Assembly (NCBI GenBank): GCA_021849765.1
Contig: JAJZSM010000002.1
Coordinates: 1 to 26,641 of the forward strand
Direction: 5' to 3'
DNA from: Actinomycetes bacterium
GTDB taxonomy: Bacteria > Actinomycetota > Acidimicrobiia > Acidimicrobiales > RAAP-2
DNA: 26,641 bases
The notes under the pieces were generated by a model, which saw only the letters and a list, made by a program, of their open reading frames with translations, was not told where the DNA came from and searched no databases. Position numbers and translations under genes: made by a program. The stretch's first letter is position 1; the number at the start of each line of letters is the position of its first letter. This document shows positions 7,344 through 14,712 of this stretch, one piece after another.

Positions 7344-7399
7344 GGATTCGGACAACGTACGTAGTACCTGATCACGGGCTCGTAGCCCGTGCCGAATTC
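7344..7399 (+). ncRNA. Candidate structured RNA / three-way junction with tRNA-like anticodon arm
   Basis: The outer stem pairs 7344-7351 with 7392-7399 (ATTCGG against CCGAAT perfect, plus one G-U and one G-C pair). Inside are a small GTAC-GTA-GTAC hairpin (7357-7367) and a perfect 8-bp hairpin CACGGGCT-CGT-AGCCCGTG (7373-7391) directly abutting the outer stem, so the two could stack. The second hairpin can equally be drawn as a 5-bp stem with a 7-nt loop CTCGTAG, the form of a tRNA anticodon arm with U33 and anticodon CGT. No T arm can be built, so it is not a normal tRNA. It could be a small RNA, a tRNA remnant or a DNA-level site. Transcription is unproven and the strand is arbitrary. Confidence 0.35.
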
Positions 7400-7492
7400 A
7401 ACTCCCTCACCAAGTCGAGCCAGTTTCATCAGCAGGGAACTACCCCTTTCTCACCACGATAGGACTGAGAAACCCAGTGGCGGGTAGAACCC

Positions 7493-7521
7493 TTGCGCGG
7501 GCTTGGCCCAGACGATACAGT
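7493..7521 (+). promoter_or_regulatory. Candidate promoter of the toxin-antitoxin operon
   Basis: TTGCGC (7493-7498) and TACAGT (7516-7521) are 17 nt apart. The -10 box ends 7 nt before the antitoxin ATG at 7529, so the transcript would begin at or next to the start codon. No Shine-Dalgarno is present. Confidence 0.4.
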
Positions 7522-7528
7522 GGATGTC

Positions 7529-7777
7529 ATGACACAGCCCATTTTGGTCACCAACCAGCAGCGGGGACGACTGTCTCTCGGGGCCCTCGCCACGGCAGAT
7601 CAGTACATTGCCCACGCCGAGCCGGGCGGAGTCATCGTGCTGGAGCCCGCCACAGTAATCACGGAGACGGAGAAGAAGCTCCTTCAAGATGCAGGTCTTA
7701 TGGCTGCGATCGAACAGAGCCGCCAGCACCCGGAGACGCTGAAGCGCCGGGACCGATCTGGCTCTCCCCGCAGTTGA
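7529..7777 (+). CDS. AbrB/MazE-like antitoxin of a type II toxin-antitoxin pair
   Basis: An 82-aa protein. Residues 10-50 (QRGRLSLGALATADQYIAHAEPGGVIVLEPATVITETE) follow the pattern of swapped-hairpin AbrB-type antitoxins widespread in actinobacteria: RGRLSLG, a short insertion, a strand ending GGVIVLEPA, then an acidic helix and a disordered basic tail (LKRRDRSGSP) that would wrap the toxin. It should neutralise the product of the next gene and repress the operon. The gap to the toxin start is 15 bp. The start ATG 7529 is supported by the -10-like box 7 nt upstream. Confidence 0.72.
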   Translation: MTQPILVTNQQRGRLSLGALATADQYIAHAEPGGVIVLEPATVITETEKKLLQDAGLMAAIEQSRQHPETLKRRDRSGSPRS

Positions 7778-7792
7778 GTCGCGCCGCTCTTC

Positions 7793-8068
7793 GTGGCGAT
7801 TCTTTACTTCTCCGACCAGGCTAACGACCTCCTGGATGAACTAGAGGAGACCCCCAGCCGACACGACCTCCTCGGGCGCATTAACACCGCTCTCGACATG
7901 CTCGAGGCTGATCCGCTGGATGCCCGATGCCGACGGCGGCGGTTTCTGAACATCGGCTGCTGGGGCATCACGGTCTTTCACCACGAGGGAGACTGGCTGA
8001 TCCTGTGGGAAGAGAGAGATGTGGCGTGCGCGGAGGTTGACGTCCGTGCGATCACCCGTGACCCCTGA
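7793..8068 (+). CDS. RelE/ParE-superfamily toxin (type II TA)
   Basis: A 91-aa protein of typical RelE/ParE size. An N-terminal helical pair (SDQANDLLDELEETPSRHDLLGRINTALDMLEADP) leads to basic RCRRRRF and then the beta-sheet strands WGITVFHHEGDWLILWEERDVACAEVDVRAI. The layout fits RelE-family ribosome-dependent endonucleases or ParE gyrase toxins; without key residues aligned, the target cannot be decided. The start is GTG 7793. The antitoxin gene immediately upstream and the absence of other partners support the toxin-antitoxin call. Confidence 0.68.
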   Translation: MAILYFSDQANDLLDELEETPSRHDLLGRINTALDMLEADPLDARCRRRRFLNIGCWGITVFHHEGDWLILWEERDVACAEVDVRAITRDP

Positions 8069-8192
8069 ACTGTCGCGGTTTGGTCGGTATCTGGCCACTG
8101 CGAAATCGTCCGGCCGGGTCCGCGCCCAACCGCGTGCGTCTTTGTCTAAACGTTTGTCCGAACGGTTGAGGAACCTTTATCCGAATCCCTCG

Positions 8193-8269
8193 TGGTGGGG
8201 CTAGTAAGAATCGAACTTACGACCTCGTCATTATCAGTGACGCGCTCTAACCGACTGAGCTATAGCCCC
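8193..8269 (-). tRNA. tRNA-Ile (anticodon GAT)
   Basis: A complete cloverleaf on the minus strand. The acceptor GGGGCTA pairs with TAGCCCC, followed by a discriminator A and an encoded CCA (8195-8193). The D arm is GCTC...GAGC, the anticodon stem CGTCA/TGACG has loop CTGATAA with anticodon GAT at 8235-8233, and the T arm GTAAG/CTTAC has loop TTCGATT. A TAGATT box (8285-8280) is 10 nt upstream. Confidence 0.97.
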
Positions 8270-8299
8270 AAGGCCTTCCAATCTACACCAGCGGGCATT

Positions 8300-8316
8300 G
8301 GCGCCCCTACGGCGCC
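8300..8316 (-). terminator. Weak hairpin at the end of the thioesterase gene
   Basis: GGCGCC-N5-GGCGCC spans the stop codon (8309-8307) of the TesB-like gene. The stem is GC-only with no following T tract on the minus strand, so intrinsic termination is doubtful. It separates the gene from tRNA-Ile, which has its own promoter-like box. Confidence 0.25.
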
Positions 8317-9101
8317 TCCCAGAGCCTGGTCGCCATGGACTGGCTCGCGGTGGCGAGCAGGGTTCCCGACTCGCTCCAGAGAAAGGCCGTTCCCTGGGCG
8401 AAGCCGCCGGCGAGGGCGTGCATGTGGATCTCGCAGAGGACCCACTCCGTGGGCTCGAGGGTGGCGATGCGGATCGTGTTGTCGAGACTGCGGCTGCGCG
8501 TACGTCGGCCGAGCGGATCCATCGAGCCACCCGCGACCAGGTCGCCCAGGATCGCGATCGTCGACGCCGAGGTCTCGAGGTGGCCGGGGATCCTCGCCCA
8601 CAGCGCGGTGACCGGCGATCCCGGTGTGCCGTCGATCTCGGCGAAGCGACGTCCGAGCGCGAGGCGGGTCTCGACGTGGTCAAAGATCGAGTTCTGGTAC
8701 CAACTCGGCAGGTTGCGTGGCGGGCAGTCGAGAGGTGGCGCGACCGACGCCTGGTCCGTCCACGGAGAAGCGGTCAGCGTGCCCGTGCCGAGCGCCGCGT
8801 TGATGGTGACCACGGCGACGTCGTCGACGGTCGCGACGGCGCGGGCCTGGGTGACGTGGCCGCCGACGACCGCGAGCTCGGTCGACACGAGGACCTCGGC
8901 CCCCTCGGGCGCGTAGGAGAGATACTGCGCACTGGCCCAGACCGTTGGTCGGCCGCTGGCCTGCTCGAGGGCGAGCGCGCCCGCGGCCAGCGCACAGCCG
9001 CCGAAGAGGAATCGACCCGGCGTCATCACTCGCTCGTTCACGCGCAACGACCACGTGCGCTCGTCTCGGCGCTCGAGACCGAGGAATTCGCCAGCGTTCA
9101 C
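8307..9101 (-). CDS. Acyl-CoA thioesterase-like (TesB-type double hotdog)
   Basis: A 264-aa protein of the length of a TesB/thioesterase-like superfamily protein with two hotdog domains. In the N-terminal domain, PGRFLFGGCALAAGALALEQASGR is the helix-bearing FGG segment and VWASAQYLSYAPEGAEV its following strand. In the C-terminal domain, GGSMDPLGRRTRSRSLDNTIRIA and WVLCEIHMHALAGGFAQGTAFLWSESGTLLATASQ match the family pattern of D-x-S-LD and G-x-G-x-x-W-s-x-x-G-x-L-a-x-x-x-Q. It hydrolyses or merely binds acyl-CoA; specificity is unknown. The start is GTG 9101 with TAACCT 8 nt before it. Divergent from the next gene. Confidence 0.8.
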   Translation of the reverse strand: MNAGEFLGLERRDERTWSLRVNERVMTPGRFLFGGCALAAGALALEQASGRPTVWASAQYLSYAPEGAEVLVSTELAVVGGHVTQARAVATVDDVAVVTINAALGTGTLTASPWTDQASVAPPLDCPPRNLPSWYQNSIFDHVETRLALGRRFAEIDGTPGSPVTALWARIPGHLETSASTIAILGDLVAGGSMDPLGRRTRSRSLDNTIRIATLEPTEWVLCEIHMHALAGGFAQGTAFLWSESGTLLATASQSMATRLWEAP

Positions 9102-9157
9102 GCCGGTTCAGGTTAGTGCCGGTGTCGGCGACGACCGGGGTGGGGCAGACTGGTCGC

Positions 9158-9766
9158 GTGATCGATCCGCGCTTCATCTACCTGGCCGCGGTGATCTCAC
9201 TCATCGGGACGGCGGGCTACGTCCGGGACACCTTGCGCGGAACGACGACACCGAACCGGGTCACGTGGGGACTGTGGGGCGTCGAAGGCGTGCTCGCCTT
9301 CGTCGTCGAGATCCAACAGCACGTCGGACTCGCGGCGCTGATGACGCTCATGTTCGGACTCATCCCGCTGCTGATCGTCGGGGTGTCCTTCCGCGGCCAT
9401 CACGGGGTCTGGCGGATCGGGCCCTTTGACGTGCTCTGCGGCTCGCTCTCGGTCGCGGGCATCGCGTTCTGGGCGTTCGTCAACGAGCCGACGGTGGCGC
9501 TGGTCTCCTTCGTTGTGGCCGACCAGCTGGCGGGCTTGCCGACCATGCGCAAGTCCTGGCTGGTGCCATCCTCGGAGACGGCGTGGACCTTCTTCACCGG
9601 GGTGGTGAACACCGCTATCACGATCATGACGCTGCGTCACTTCACGACCGCCGGAGCGCTCTTCCCGGGGGCCATCTTCGTCACCGACGTCATAATCTGG
9701 GCGTTGGTGGCCTTTGACATCGGTCCGAGAGTCCGTGGTGAGCGAGCCGTGATCGGCGCGACGTGA
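9158..9766 (+). CDS. Conserved multi-pass membrane protein (PQ-loop/SemiSWEET-like appearance)
   Basis: A 202-aa protein with about seven short hydrophobic segments. TTTPNRVTWGLWGVEGVLAF near the N-terminus and ADQLAGLPTMRKSWLVPSSETAWTFF in the middle are two similar P-x-x-W units, as in small two-repeat PQ-loop transporters. I recognise the type as a conserved hypothetical, not a characterised family. The start GTG 9158 follows a CAGACT box by 6 nt. Its stop overlaps the DUF2252 gene start as GTGA, so the two are probably cotranslated and may act together, although no shared function is known. Confidence 0.65.
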   Translation: MIDPRFIYLAAVISLIGTAGYVRDTLRGTTTPNRVTWGLWGVEGVLAFVVEIQQHVGLAALMTLMFGLIPLLIVGVSFRGHHGVWRIGPFDVLCGSLSVAGIAFWAFVNEPTVALVSFVVADQLAGLPTMRKSWLVPSSETAWTFFTGVVNTAITIMTLRHFTTAGALFPGAIFVTDVIIWALVAFDIGPRVRGERAVIGAT

Positions 9767-11130
9767 TCGACGCGCCGTCGGGCGTGCACGCCGAGCTCGC
9801 GCACGGTCGCGCCGTGCGCTCCTCGATACCGCGCCGCGCTCACGCGGCGCTCGCGGCTCGCGGCGCCGACGACGACCCGGTGGGCCGACTGCTGGAGCAG
9901 TCCAGCCACCGACTGGCCGATCTCACGCCCCTGCGCTTCGCGCGCATGGTGGCGAGTCCCTTCGCGTTCCTGCGCGGCGCCGACCTCTTGATGGCCGGGG
10001 ACCTCGCGGCGTCGCCGAGCACGGACCTGATCGTCCAGCTCTGCGGCGACGCCCACCTAAAGAACTTCGGACTTTTCGCGTCGCCCGAGCGGCGCCTGGT
10101 CTTTGACGTGACCGACTTCGACGAGACGGCGCCCGGCCCCTTCGAGTGGGACCTCAAGCGCCTCGTCGCGTCGCTGTCGATCGCCGGCGAGTTGGGCGAG
10201 CTCGACGAGCGGCGCCGGCTCCGACTCGTGCGCACCAGCGTCGAGGCGTACCGCAGCTCCATGCGGCGCTTCGCCACGATGGGTCGGCTCGAGGTGTGGT
10301 ACGCGGCACTCGACGTCGCGAACGTCTTCGGCGACCTCGGGGGATTCTTCACCGACGCCGCGAAGCGCAGCGTCGAGGACCTCATGGGTCGCGTGCGCAC
10401 CCAGTCGACGAGCTCGAAGTTCGACGACCTCATCGAGCGGACCCCCCAAGGTCCACGGATCCGGCTCAATCCGCCCCGCATGGTGCCCCTGCGCGACCTC
10501 GGACCGCTCGCCGACCAGTCCCGCGAGACCGTCGACGCCGTCCTCGCGGGCTACCGCGACACCTTGGTGAGCGACCGGCGCTTCCTGCTCGAGCAGTTCC
10601 GCGTGGTGGACGTCGCGCGGCTTGTCGTGGGGGTCGGTTCGGTGGGCACCGAAGGCTACGCCGTCCTGCTCACGGGCCGTGACGACGACGACCCCTTTTT
10701 CCTCCAGATCAAGGAGGCCCGCGGCTCGGTGCTCGCCACGGCGGGCGACGCCTCGAGCGACCCGGGCGACCGGGTGGTCGCCGGCCAGCGCATCATGCAG
10801 GCGACGCCCGACGCCTTCCTCGGCTGGTACCGCGCGCGCGCCGACCGGGGCTTCTACGTGCGCCAGCTCTACGACCGCAAGGCGTCAGTCGACGTCGAGC
10901 GCCTCGGGGCCAAGCAACTCGAGATCTACGGCCGCGTGTGCGCCTGGGTCCTCGCCCGGGCCCACGCCCGCTCGGGGACGGCCGCGGCGATCGCGGGCTA
11001 CCTGGGCGGGGGCGACTCGTTCGTCGAGGCACTCGGCGCCTTCGCCGAGGCCTACCGCGCCCAGAACCTCGCCGACTACCGTGCGCTGATCGCGGCCGTG
11101 GACGACGGCCGGGTGCGCATCGTTCCCTAG
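9763..11130 (+). CDS. DUF2252 family protein (protein-kinase-like fold, unknown substrate)
   Basis: A 455-aa protein of full DUF2252 (COG4320) length. Diagnostic segments are RFARMVASPFAFLRGAD near residue 58, QLCGDAHLKNFGLFASPERR at 92-110 and FDVTDFDETAPGPFEWDLKRL at 114-133, then DPFFLQIKEARGSVL and DRGFYVRQLYDRK further on. GDAH-x-x-N and DFDE resemble the catalytic and metal-binding segments of aminoglycoside-phosphotransferase/kinase-like folds, but no substrate is known. The GTG start at 9763 lies inside the stop of the preceding membrane-protein gene. Cytosolic; no signal peptide seen. Confidence 0.88.
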   Translation: MIDAPSGVHAELAHGRAVRSSIPRRAHAALAARGADDDPVGRLLEQSSHRLADLTPLRFARMVASPFAFLRGADLLMAGDLAASPSTDLIVQLCGDAHLKNFGLFASPERRLVFDVTDFDETAPGPFEWDLKRLVASLSIAGELGELDERRRLRLVRTSVEAYRSSMRRFATMGRLEVWYAALDVANVFGDLGGFFTDAAKRSVEDLMGRVRTQSTSSKFDDLIERTPQGPRIRLNPPRMVPLRDLGPLADQSRETVDAVLAGYRDTLVSDRRFLLEQFRVVDVARLVVGVGSVGTEGYAVLLTGRDDDDPFFLQIKEARGSVLATAGDASSDPGDRVVAGQRIMQATPDAFLGWYRARADRGFYVRQLYDRKASVDVERLGAKQLEIYGRVCAWVLARAHARSGTAAAIAGYLGGGDSFVEALGAFAEAYRAQNLADYRALIAAVDDGRVRIVP

Positions 11131-11185
11131 ACCGGGTCCCCACCGGGCCGAGCCGCCGCCGCGGAGCCCGCCGCCGGCCCGTTGC

Positions 11186-11191
11186 TAGGCT
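11186..11191 (+). promoter_or_regulatory. TAGGCT -10-like box of tRNA-Ala
   Basis: TAGGCT ends 12 nt before the tRNA 5' end. It is the same hexamer that precedes serS and ctaA in this window. No good -35 element was found at 17 nt. Confidence 0.35.
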
Positions 11192-11203
11192 GGGCTCTCC
11201 TTC

Positions 11204-11276
11204 GGGGACGTAGCTCAGTTGGTAGAGCGCGGGCTTTGCAAGCCTGAGGTCGTGGGTTCGAGCCCCATCGTCTCCA
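11204..11276 (+). tRNA. tRNA-Ala (anticodon TGC)
   Basis: A complete cloverleaf. The acceptor GGGGACG/CGTCTCC contains one G-U pair, the discriminator is A, and no CCA is encoded. The D arm is GCTC...GAGC, the anticodon stem CGGGC/GCCTG has loop TTTGCAA with TGC at 11237-11239, and the T arm GTGGG/CCCAT has loop TTCGAGC. It sits between DUF2252 and the convergent dehydrogenase gene, whose stop is only 17 bp away. Confidence 0.97.
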
Positions 11277-11292
11277 CTCGATCAAGCCCGCC

Positions 11293-12213
11293 TCAGGTCC
11301 GCAGCACGACGTTGCGCGGTTCCTCGCCCCGGCCGATCCGGTCGATCTGCTCGGCCAACAGCCGCGCCATGCGCGGCAGCATCGCCGACGTCGCGCCGCC
11401 GACGTGGGGCGAGATGAGCACGTTGGGCATCGAGAAGAGCGGGTGGCCGTCGGGCAGCGGCTCGGGGGTCACGACGTCGAGTGCGAGTCGTAGTCGGCCG
11501 GAACCGGCGTGACGCACCAGGGCCTCGGTGTCGGCCACCGCACCGCGCGAGACGTTCACGAACAGCGCACCGTCGGCCATCGCGGCGAGGAAGCCGTCGT
11601 CGACGAGGTTGGTGGTCGATGCGGTGAGCGGCACCGCGACGATGACGACGTCGGCGTGCGCCAGCAGGTCGGGCAGCGCCTCGACGCCAAAGACCTCGCC
11701 GGCGTCGTCGCGGCGGGGCCGCGAGGCGACCCGCACGACGTCGACCTCGAAAGGGGCGAGCCGGGCCGCGATCGCCCCGCCGACCCCGCCGACCCCCACG
11801 AGCAGGATCCGCCGGTCGGCGAGACTCGCGTGGTTGCGCGGATTCCACCGACGCTCGGCCGCGTCGCGCACGAACTGGTCGATGCCGCGCTGCACGGCGA
11901 GCACCAGCCCGACGGTGAGCTCCGCGGTCGAGGCCTCGTGCACGCCCGCGGCGTTGGCGAACACGTGACCGGGCGGGAGCACGCGGGCCACGCCGTCAAA
12001 GCCGATGGACTGGCCCTGGACGAGGTGGGTGGTGAGTCCCGCGAGGTTCGCCAGGCGCGAACCCGACCCCATGTAGGGCGGCACCACGATGTCGACGTGG
12101 CCGATGCCGAGGGGTTCGCTCAGGTCCCAGTCGATGAACTCGACGGGGGTCTCGGTCTCTGGCATCGCGTCGCGCAACTCGGCGTTCGGCACACTGACGA
12201 GGAGGGGCTTCAC
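11293..12213 (-). CDS. D-2-hydroxyacid dehydrogenase (NAD-dependent)
   Basis: A 306-aa member of the D-isomer-specific 2-hydroxyacid dehydrogenase family. The nucleotide-binding LLVGVGGVGGAIAARL (about 137-152) begins the Rossmann domain. Family catalytic residues are visible as R223 in NVSRGAVAD, the E of DVVTPEPLP (near 251) and H270 in SPHVGG. It reduces a 2-oxoacid or oxidises a D-2-hydroxyacid; the substrate is unknown. Its ATG overlaps the LLM oxidoreductase stop as ATGA, making it the last gene of the dioxygenase operon. In that setting it might process a 2-oxoacid arising from ring cleavage, but this is inference. Confidence 0.9.
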   Translation of the reverse strand: MKPLLVSVPNAELRDAMPETETPVEFIDWDLSEPLGIGHVDIVVPPYMGSGSRLANLAGLTTHLVQGQSIGFDGVARVLPPGHVFANAAGVHEASTAELTVGLVLAVQRGIDQFVRDAAERRWNPRNHASLADRRILLVGVGGVGGAIAARLAPFEVDVVRVASRPRRDDAGEVFGVEALPDLLAHADVVIVAVPLTASTTNLVDDGFLAAMADGALFVNVSRGAVADTEALVRHAGSGRLRLALDVVTPEPLPDGHPLFSMPNVLISPHVGGATSAMLPRMARLLAEQIDRIGRGEEPRNVVLRT

Positions 12214-13292
12214 CGCGTCGATGATAGGGCCGACGAGCGGGCGGGTGGGGTGCGAAGGGCCCGCTCGACCTCGGGCAGGACCTCGGTCGCGAGCAACTCG
12301 ATCGCCTCGGCGGTGTCGGCGAAGGGCAGGCCGCCGAGTCCCACCTGGGCGAGGAACCTGTCGTGACCGAGCAGGTCGTGCTCGAAGAGGATCTTGTCCA
12401 CGATCTCGGCCGGGCTGCCGACGAGCAGCGCCCCCTCGGGCGCGGCCCAGGACTCGAAGGCGTCGCGCGCGAGGGGGTTGCCGCGCGCAGCGGGCATGTT
12501 CTGGCCGATGTAGCGCGAGTAGTAGGGGTAGAAGGTGTCGCGGGCCCCCTGGGAGGTTCGCGCCACGTGGACGTGGCTGGTGACCCCGACGCGCAGGTCG
12601 CGGTGTCCGGCGCTCGCGCCAGCGGCGCGGTAGCGCGCCGCGAGTTCGACGAAGCGGCGGGGCTGACCGAGGATCGCCAGGTAGAGCGCCAGCCCGTGTC
12701 GCCCGGCCCGGTCCGCGCTCGCGGGCGTGCCACCCACCGCGACCCAGATCGGCAGGCGGTCCTGGACCGGCCGGGGGTAGACGCCGGCGTTGACGAGGGG
12801 CGCGCGGAACTGTCCGGACCAGGTGACCCGTTCGGACTCGTTGAGCTGCTCGAGCAGGCCCAGTTTCTCCTCGAAGAGTGCGTCGTAGTCGTTGAGGTCG
12901 TAGCCGAAGAGGGGGAACGACTCGACGTAGGCGCCGCGGCCGACGGTGATCTCCGCGCGGGCGTTGGCGAGCAGGTCGAGGGTGGCGAAGTCCTCGAAGA
13001 CCCTCACGGGGTCGGCCGTGGAGAGCACGGTCACCGTGGAGGTGAGCCGGATCCTCGTCGTGCGCGCGGCGATGGCCGCAAGCACCACGGCCGGCGAGGT
13101 GATGGCGAAGTCGGGGCGATGGTGCTCACCGACGCCAAAGACGTTCAGGCCACTCGCGTCGGCGATGCGGGCGAGCTCGATGAACTCGCCCAGGCGCGTC
13201 GCGGGATCACGCAGGCGCCCGGTCGCCGGGTCGGTGGTCAGCTCGCCGAAGGTGAAGCAGCCGATCTCCATCGGCGGGCGCGGTGCGGTCAC
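12210..13292 (-). CDS. LLM-class (luciferase-like) flavin-dependent oxidoreductase
   Basis: A 360-aa bacterial-luciferase-type TIM barrel. The N-terminus MEIGCFTFGELTTDP is strand 1. Family features are FGVGEHHRPDFAITSPAVVLAAIAART, IRLTSTVTVLSTADPVRVFEDFATLD and RAEITVGRGAYVESF, the last forming part of the flavin site. It probably uses FMNH2 or F420 with O2 or another acceptor. GTG 13292, overlapping the hydrolase stop as GTGA, is taken as start; ATG 13271, seven codons later, is a real alternative because homologues often begin at MEIG. It lies in an operon with dioxygenase, hydrolase and dehydrogenase genes. Confidence 0.9.
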   Translation of the reverse strand: MTAPRPPMEIGCFTFGELTTDPATGRLRDPATRLGEFIELARIADASGLNVFGVGEHHRPDFAITSPAVVLAAIAARTTRIRLTSTVTVLSTADPVRVFEDFATLDLLANARAEITVGRGAYVESFPLFGYDLNDYDALFEEKLGLLEQLNESERVTWSGQFRAPLVNAGVYPRPVQDRLPIWVAVGGTPASADRAGRHGLALYLAILGQPRRFVELAARYRAAGASAGHRDLRVGVTSHVHVARTSQGARDTFYPYYSRYIGQNMPAARGNPLARDAFESWAAPEGALLVGSPAEIVDKILFEHDLLGHDRFLAQVGLGGLPFADTAEAIELLATEVLPEVERALRTPPARSSALSSTR

Positions 13293-13906
13293 GACGTGGT
13301 TCGCACGGTGATCCACTGGCGCAGGCTCGGCAGGATCGACTGGCTGATCTCGTGGCCCCCGGTGTGGCGGTGCGTCACGGCGAGCGCGCCGGCGTCGCCA
13401 CTGAGGTAGGCCCACGTGCGATCGAGCAGGTCGCGGGGGATCACCGCGTCCTCGGTCGCTTGGGCGTGAAAGACCGCGAGGCCGTCGAGCCGGTCGGGGT
13501 CCGTCGACAGCCCGGCGTCAAAGGGCATCGTGCCGTAGAGCACGGCGACCCCGGCCAGCCGGCTCGGACGGTCGAGCGCGAGTCCGCCCGCGAAGGCGGC
13601 CCCGCCCGAGAACCCGATCACGACGACCGGCCGGTCGGGGGCGACCTCGTCGAGCCAGCGCCAGAACCAGTCGAGCTGGGTGCGCAACGACTCGGCCATC
13701 GGCCGGCCGATACCGCGATTCTCGAACCACGCGTAGCCACCGCCGCCGACGTCGATCGGTCCGCGCACCGCGGCGTAGGCGGGTCCGAGGGGCAGGACGT
13801 CCGCGAGGCCGGCGATCTCGCGCTCGTTCGAGCCACGGCCGTGCAACAGCACGACGATCGGCGCGCTCGGATCCGTCGAGCCCCGCCACAGCACGGTCGG
13901 GGTCAC
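13289..13906 (-). CDS. Alpha/beta hydrolase (phospholipase/carboxylesterase type, MhqD-like)
   Basis: A 205-aa compact alpha/beta hydrolase. The catalytic triad is readable: nucleophile S100 in GFSGG, acid D153 in ATEDAVIP and base H185 in GGHEIS. The oxyanion loop is LLHGRGSNE, near residues 21-29. Size and motifs match the carboxylesterase group that includes Bacillus MhqD, found in methylhydroquinone-stress operons. The start GTG 13906 is one base beyond the dioxygenase stop (13908-13910). The likely job is ester or lactone hydrolysis after ring cleavage, inferred from neighbours only. Confidence 0.88.
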   Translation of the reverse strand: MTPTVLWRGSTDPSAPIVVLLHGRGSNEREIAGLADVLPLGPAYAAVRGPIDVGGGGYAWFENRGIGRPMAESLRTQLDWFWRWLDEVAPDRPVVVIGFSGGAAFAGGLALDRPSRLAGVAVLYGTMPFDAGLSTDPDRLDGLAVFHAQATEDAVIPRDLLDRTWAYLSGDAGALAVTHRHTGGHEISQSILPSLRQWITVRTTS

Positions 13907-13907
13907 G

Positions 13908-14684
13908 TCAGGCCCCCACGACGTAGGAGGTCATCGAGAGCGAGCCCATCGTGCAGCCGTCCACGAGCACGCTCGTGGCGAGGCTCCGGGCGTCGGCCAC
14001 GCCACTGACGTAGGCGAGGGGCAGGAAGTGATCGGGCGTCGGTGCGGCCAGCCGGTAGTCGGCCGTGTCGACCAACTTGCCGATCCCCGTGGGGTCGTCG
14101 GCCATCTGGCTGCGGATGTCGTCGTCGAAGCGGTGGGCCCAGTCGAACCCCTCGTCGATCGCGTGCCAGTTGATCGCGCGCAGGTTGTGCACCACGTTGC
14201 CGCTCGCGACGATCATGATGCCGTCGTCGAGCAGCGGCGCGAGCCGCCGCCCGAGGTCGATGTGGTAGTCGAGGGGCTTGGTCGCGTCGATCGAGAGTTG
14301 CACGACGGGCACGTCCGCGGCGGGAAAGACGTGCGCGAGCACCGACCAGGTGCCGTGGTCGATGCCCCAGGACTTGTCGTCCAGCGCCACGCTGACCGGC
14401 TTGACGATCTCGGCGACCTGGGCCGCCACGTCCGGGGCGCCCGGGGCTGGGTAGTCGAAGTCGAACAGCTGCTGGGGGAAGCCGTAGAAGTCGTGGATGA
14501 CCGGGGGATTGGCCATCGAGGTCACCGCGGCGGTGTCGATGTACCAGTGCGCCGAGATCGCCAGCACCGCCCGGGGGCGGTCGCTCAGCAGCCCGAAGGT
14601 CGCCCAGGCGTCGGTGAATTGGTTGTGCTCGAGGGTGTTCATCGGCGTTCCGTGTCCGATGAACGCGGCGGGCATGGGGGCCAT
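13908..14684 (-). CDS. Extradiol dioxygenase, 4,5-DOPA dioxygenase (YgiD/LigB) family
   Basis: A 258-aa LigB-superfamily, class III extradiol dioxygenase. Conserved metal and catalytic histidines appear as H11 in FIGHGTPMN, H46 in SAHWY, H110 in DHGTW, H166 in GNVVHNLR and H219 in TPDHFLPL. FYGFPQQLFDFDYPAPG and GIDHGTWSVL are typical of the DOPA-dioxygenase branch. It opens catechol-type rings next to the diol using a metal (Zn or Fe) and O2. ATG 14684 is chosen over TTG 14696 because GGGAGA sits at ribosome-binding distance before it. First gene of a four-gene operon, divergent from a MarR regulator. Confidence 0.92.
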   Translation of the reverse strand: MAPMPAAFIGHGTPMNTLEHNQFTDAWATFGLLSDRPRAVLAISAHWYIDTAAVTSMANPPVIHDFYGFPQQLFDFDYPAPGAPDVAAQVAEIVKPVSVALDDKSWGIDHGTWSVLAHVFPAADVPVVQLSIDATKPLDYHIDLGRRLAPLLDDGIMIVASGNVVHNLRAINWHAIDEGFDWAHRFDDDIRSQMADDPTGIGKLVDTADYRLAAPTPDHFLPLAYVSGVADARSLATSVLVDGCTMGSLSMTSYVVGA

Positions 14685-14712
14685 CGTGTCTCCCAACGGT
14701 CGAGGTCACCCC

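Larger units (their letters stand above)
7113..7528. other. 416-bp non-coding stretch upstream of toxin-antitoxin pair
   Basis: No gene is supportable here. Short frames on both strands (for example 7180-7371 plus and 7217-7429 minus) match nothing I recognise. The stretch contains the folded element at 7344-7399 and a candidate promoter at 7493-7521. From about 7370 to 8190 the base composition looks less GC-rich than the rest of the window, hinting that the toxin-antitoxin region was acquired. Confidence 0.45.

Noticed and set aside
7396..7402. ATTCAAC as an integron attC RYYYAAC core near a toxin-antitoxin cassette
   Set aside because: No matching GTTRRRY partner at a suitable distance was found, so there is no attC site.
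7341..7412. Complete tRNA gene ending CCTCACCA
   Set aside because: An anticodon-like arm and partial acceptor pairing exist, but no D arm of normal form and no T stem can be built; kept only as a structured element.
7217..7429. Minus-strand 70-codon frame across the folded element
   Set aside because: No ribosome site, no family, and it degenerates into Arg/Ser/Pro-rich sequence; the inverted repeats explain the region better.
8192..8611. Plus-strand open frame beginning MVGLVRIELTTSS
   Set aside because: Its start is the reverse complement of tRNA-Ile; this peptide is a known artefact of reading through tRNA genes.
12363..13409. Plus-strand open frame of 348 codons
   Set aside because: Antisense to the LLM oxidoreductase, whose motifs and start overlap are clear.
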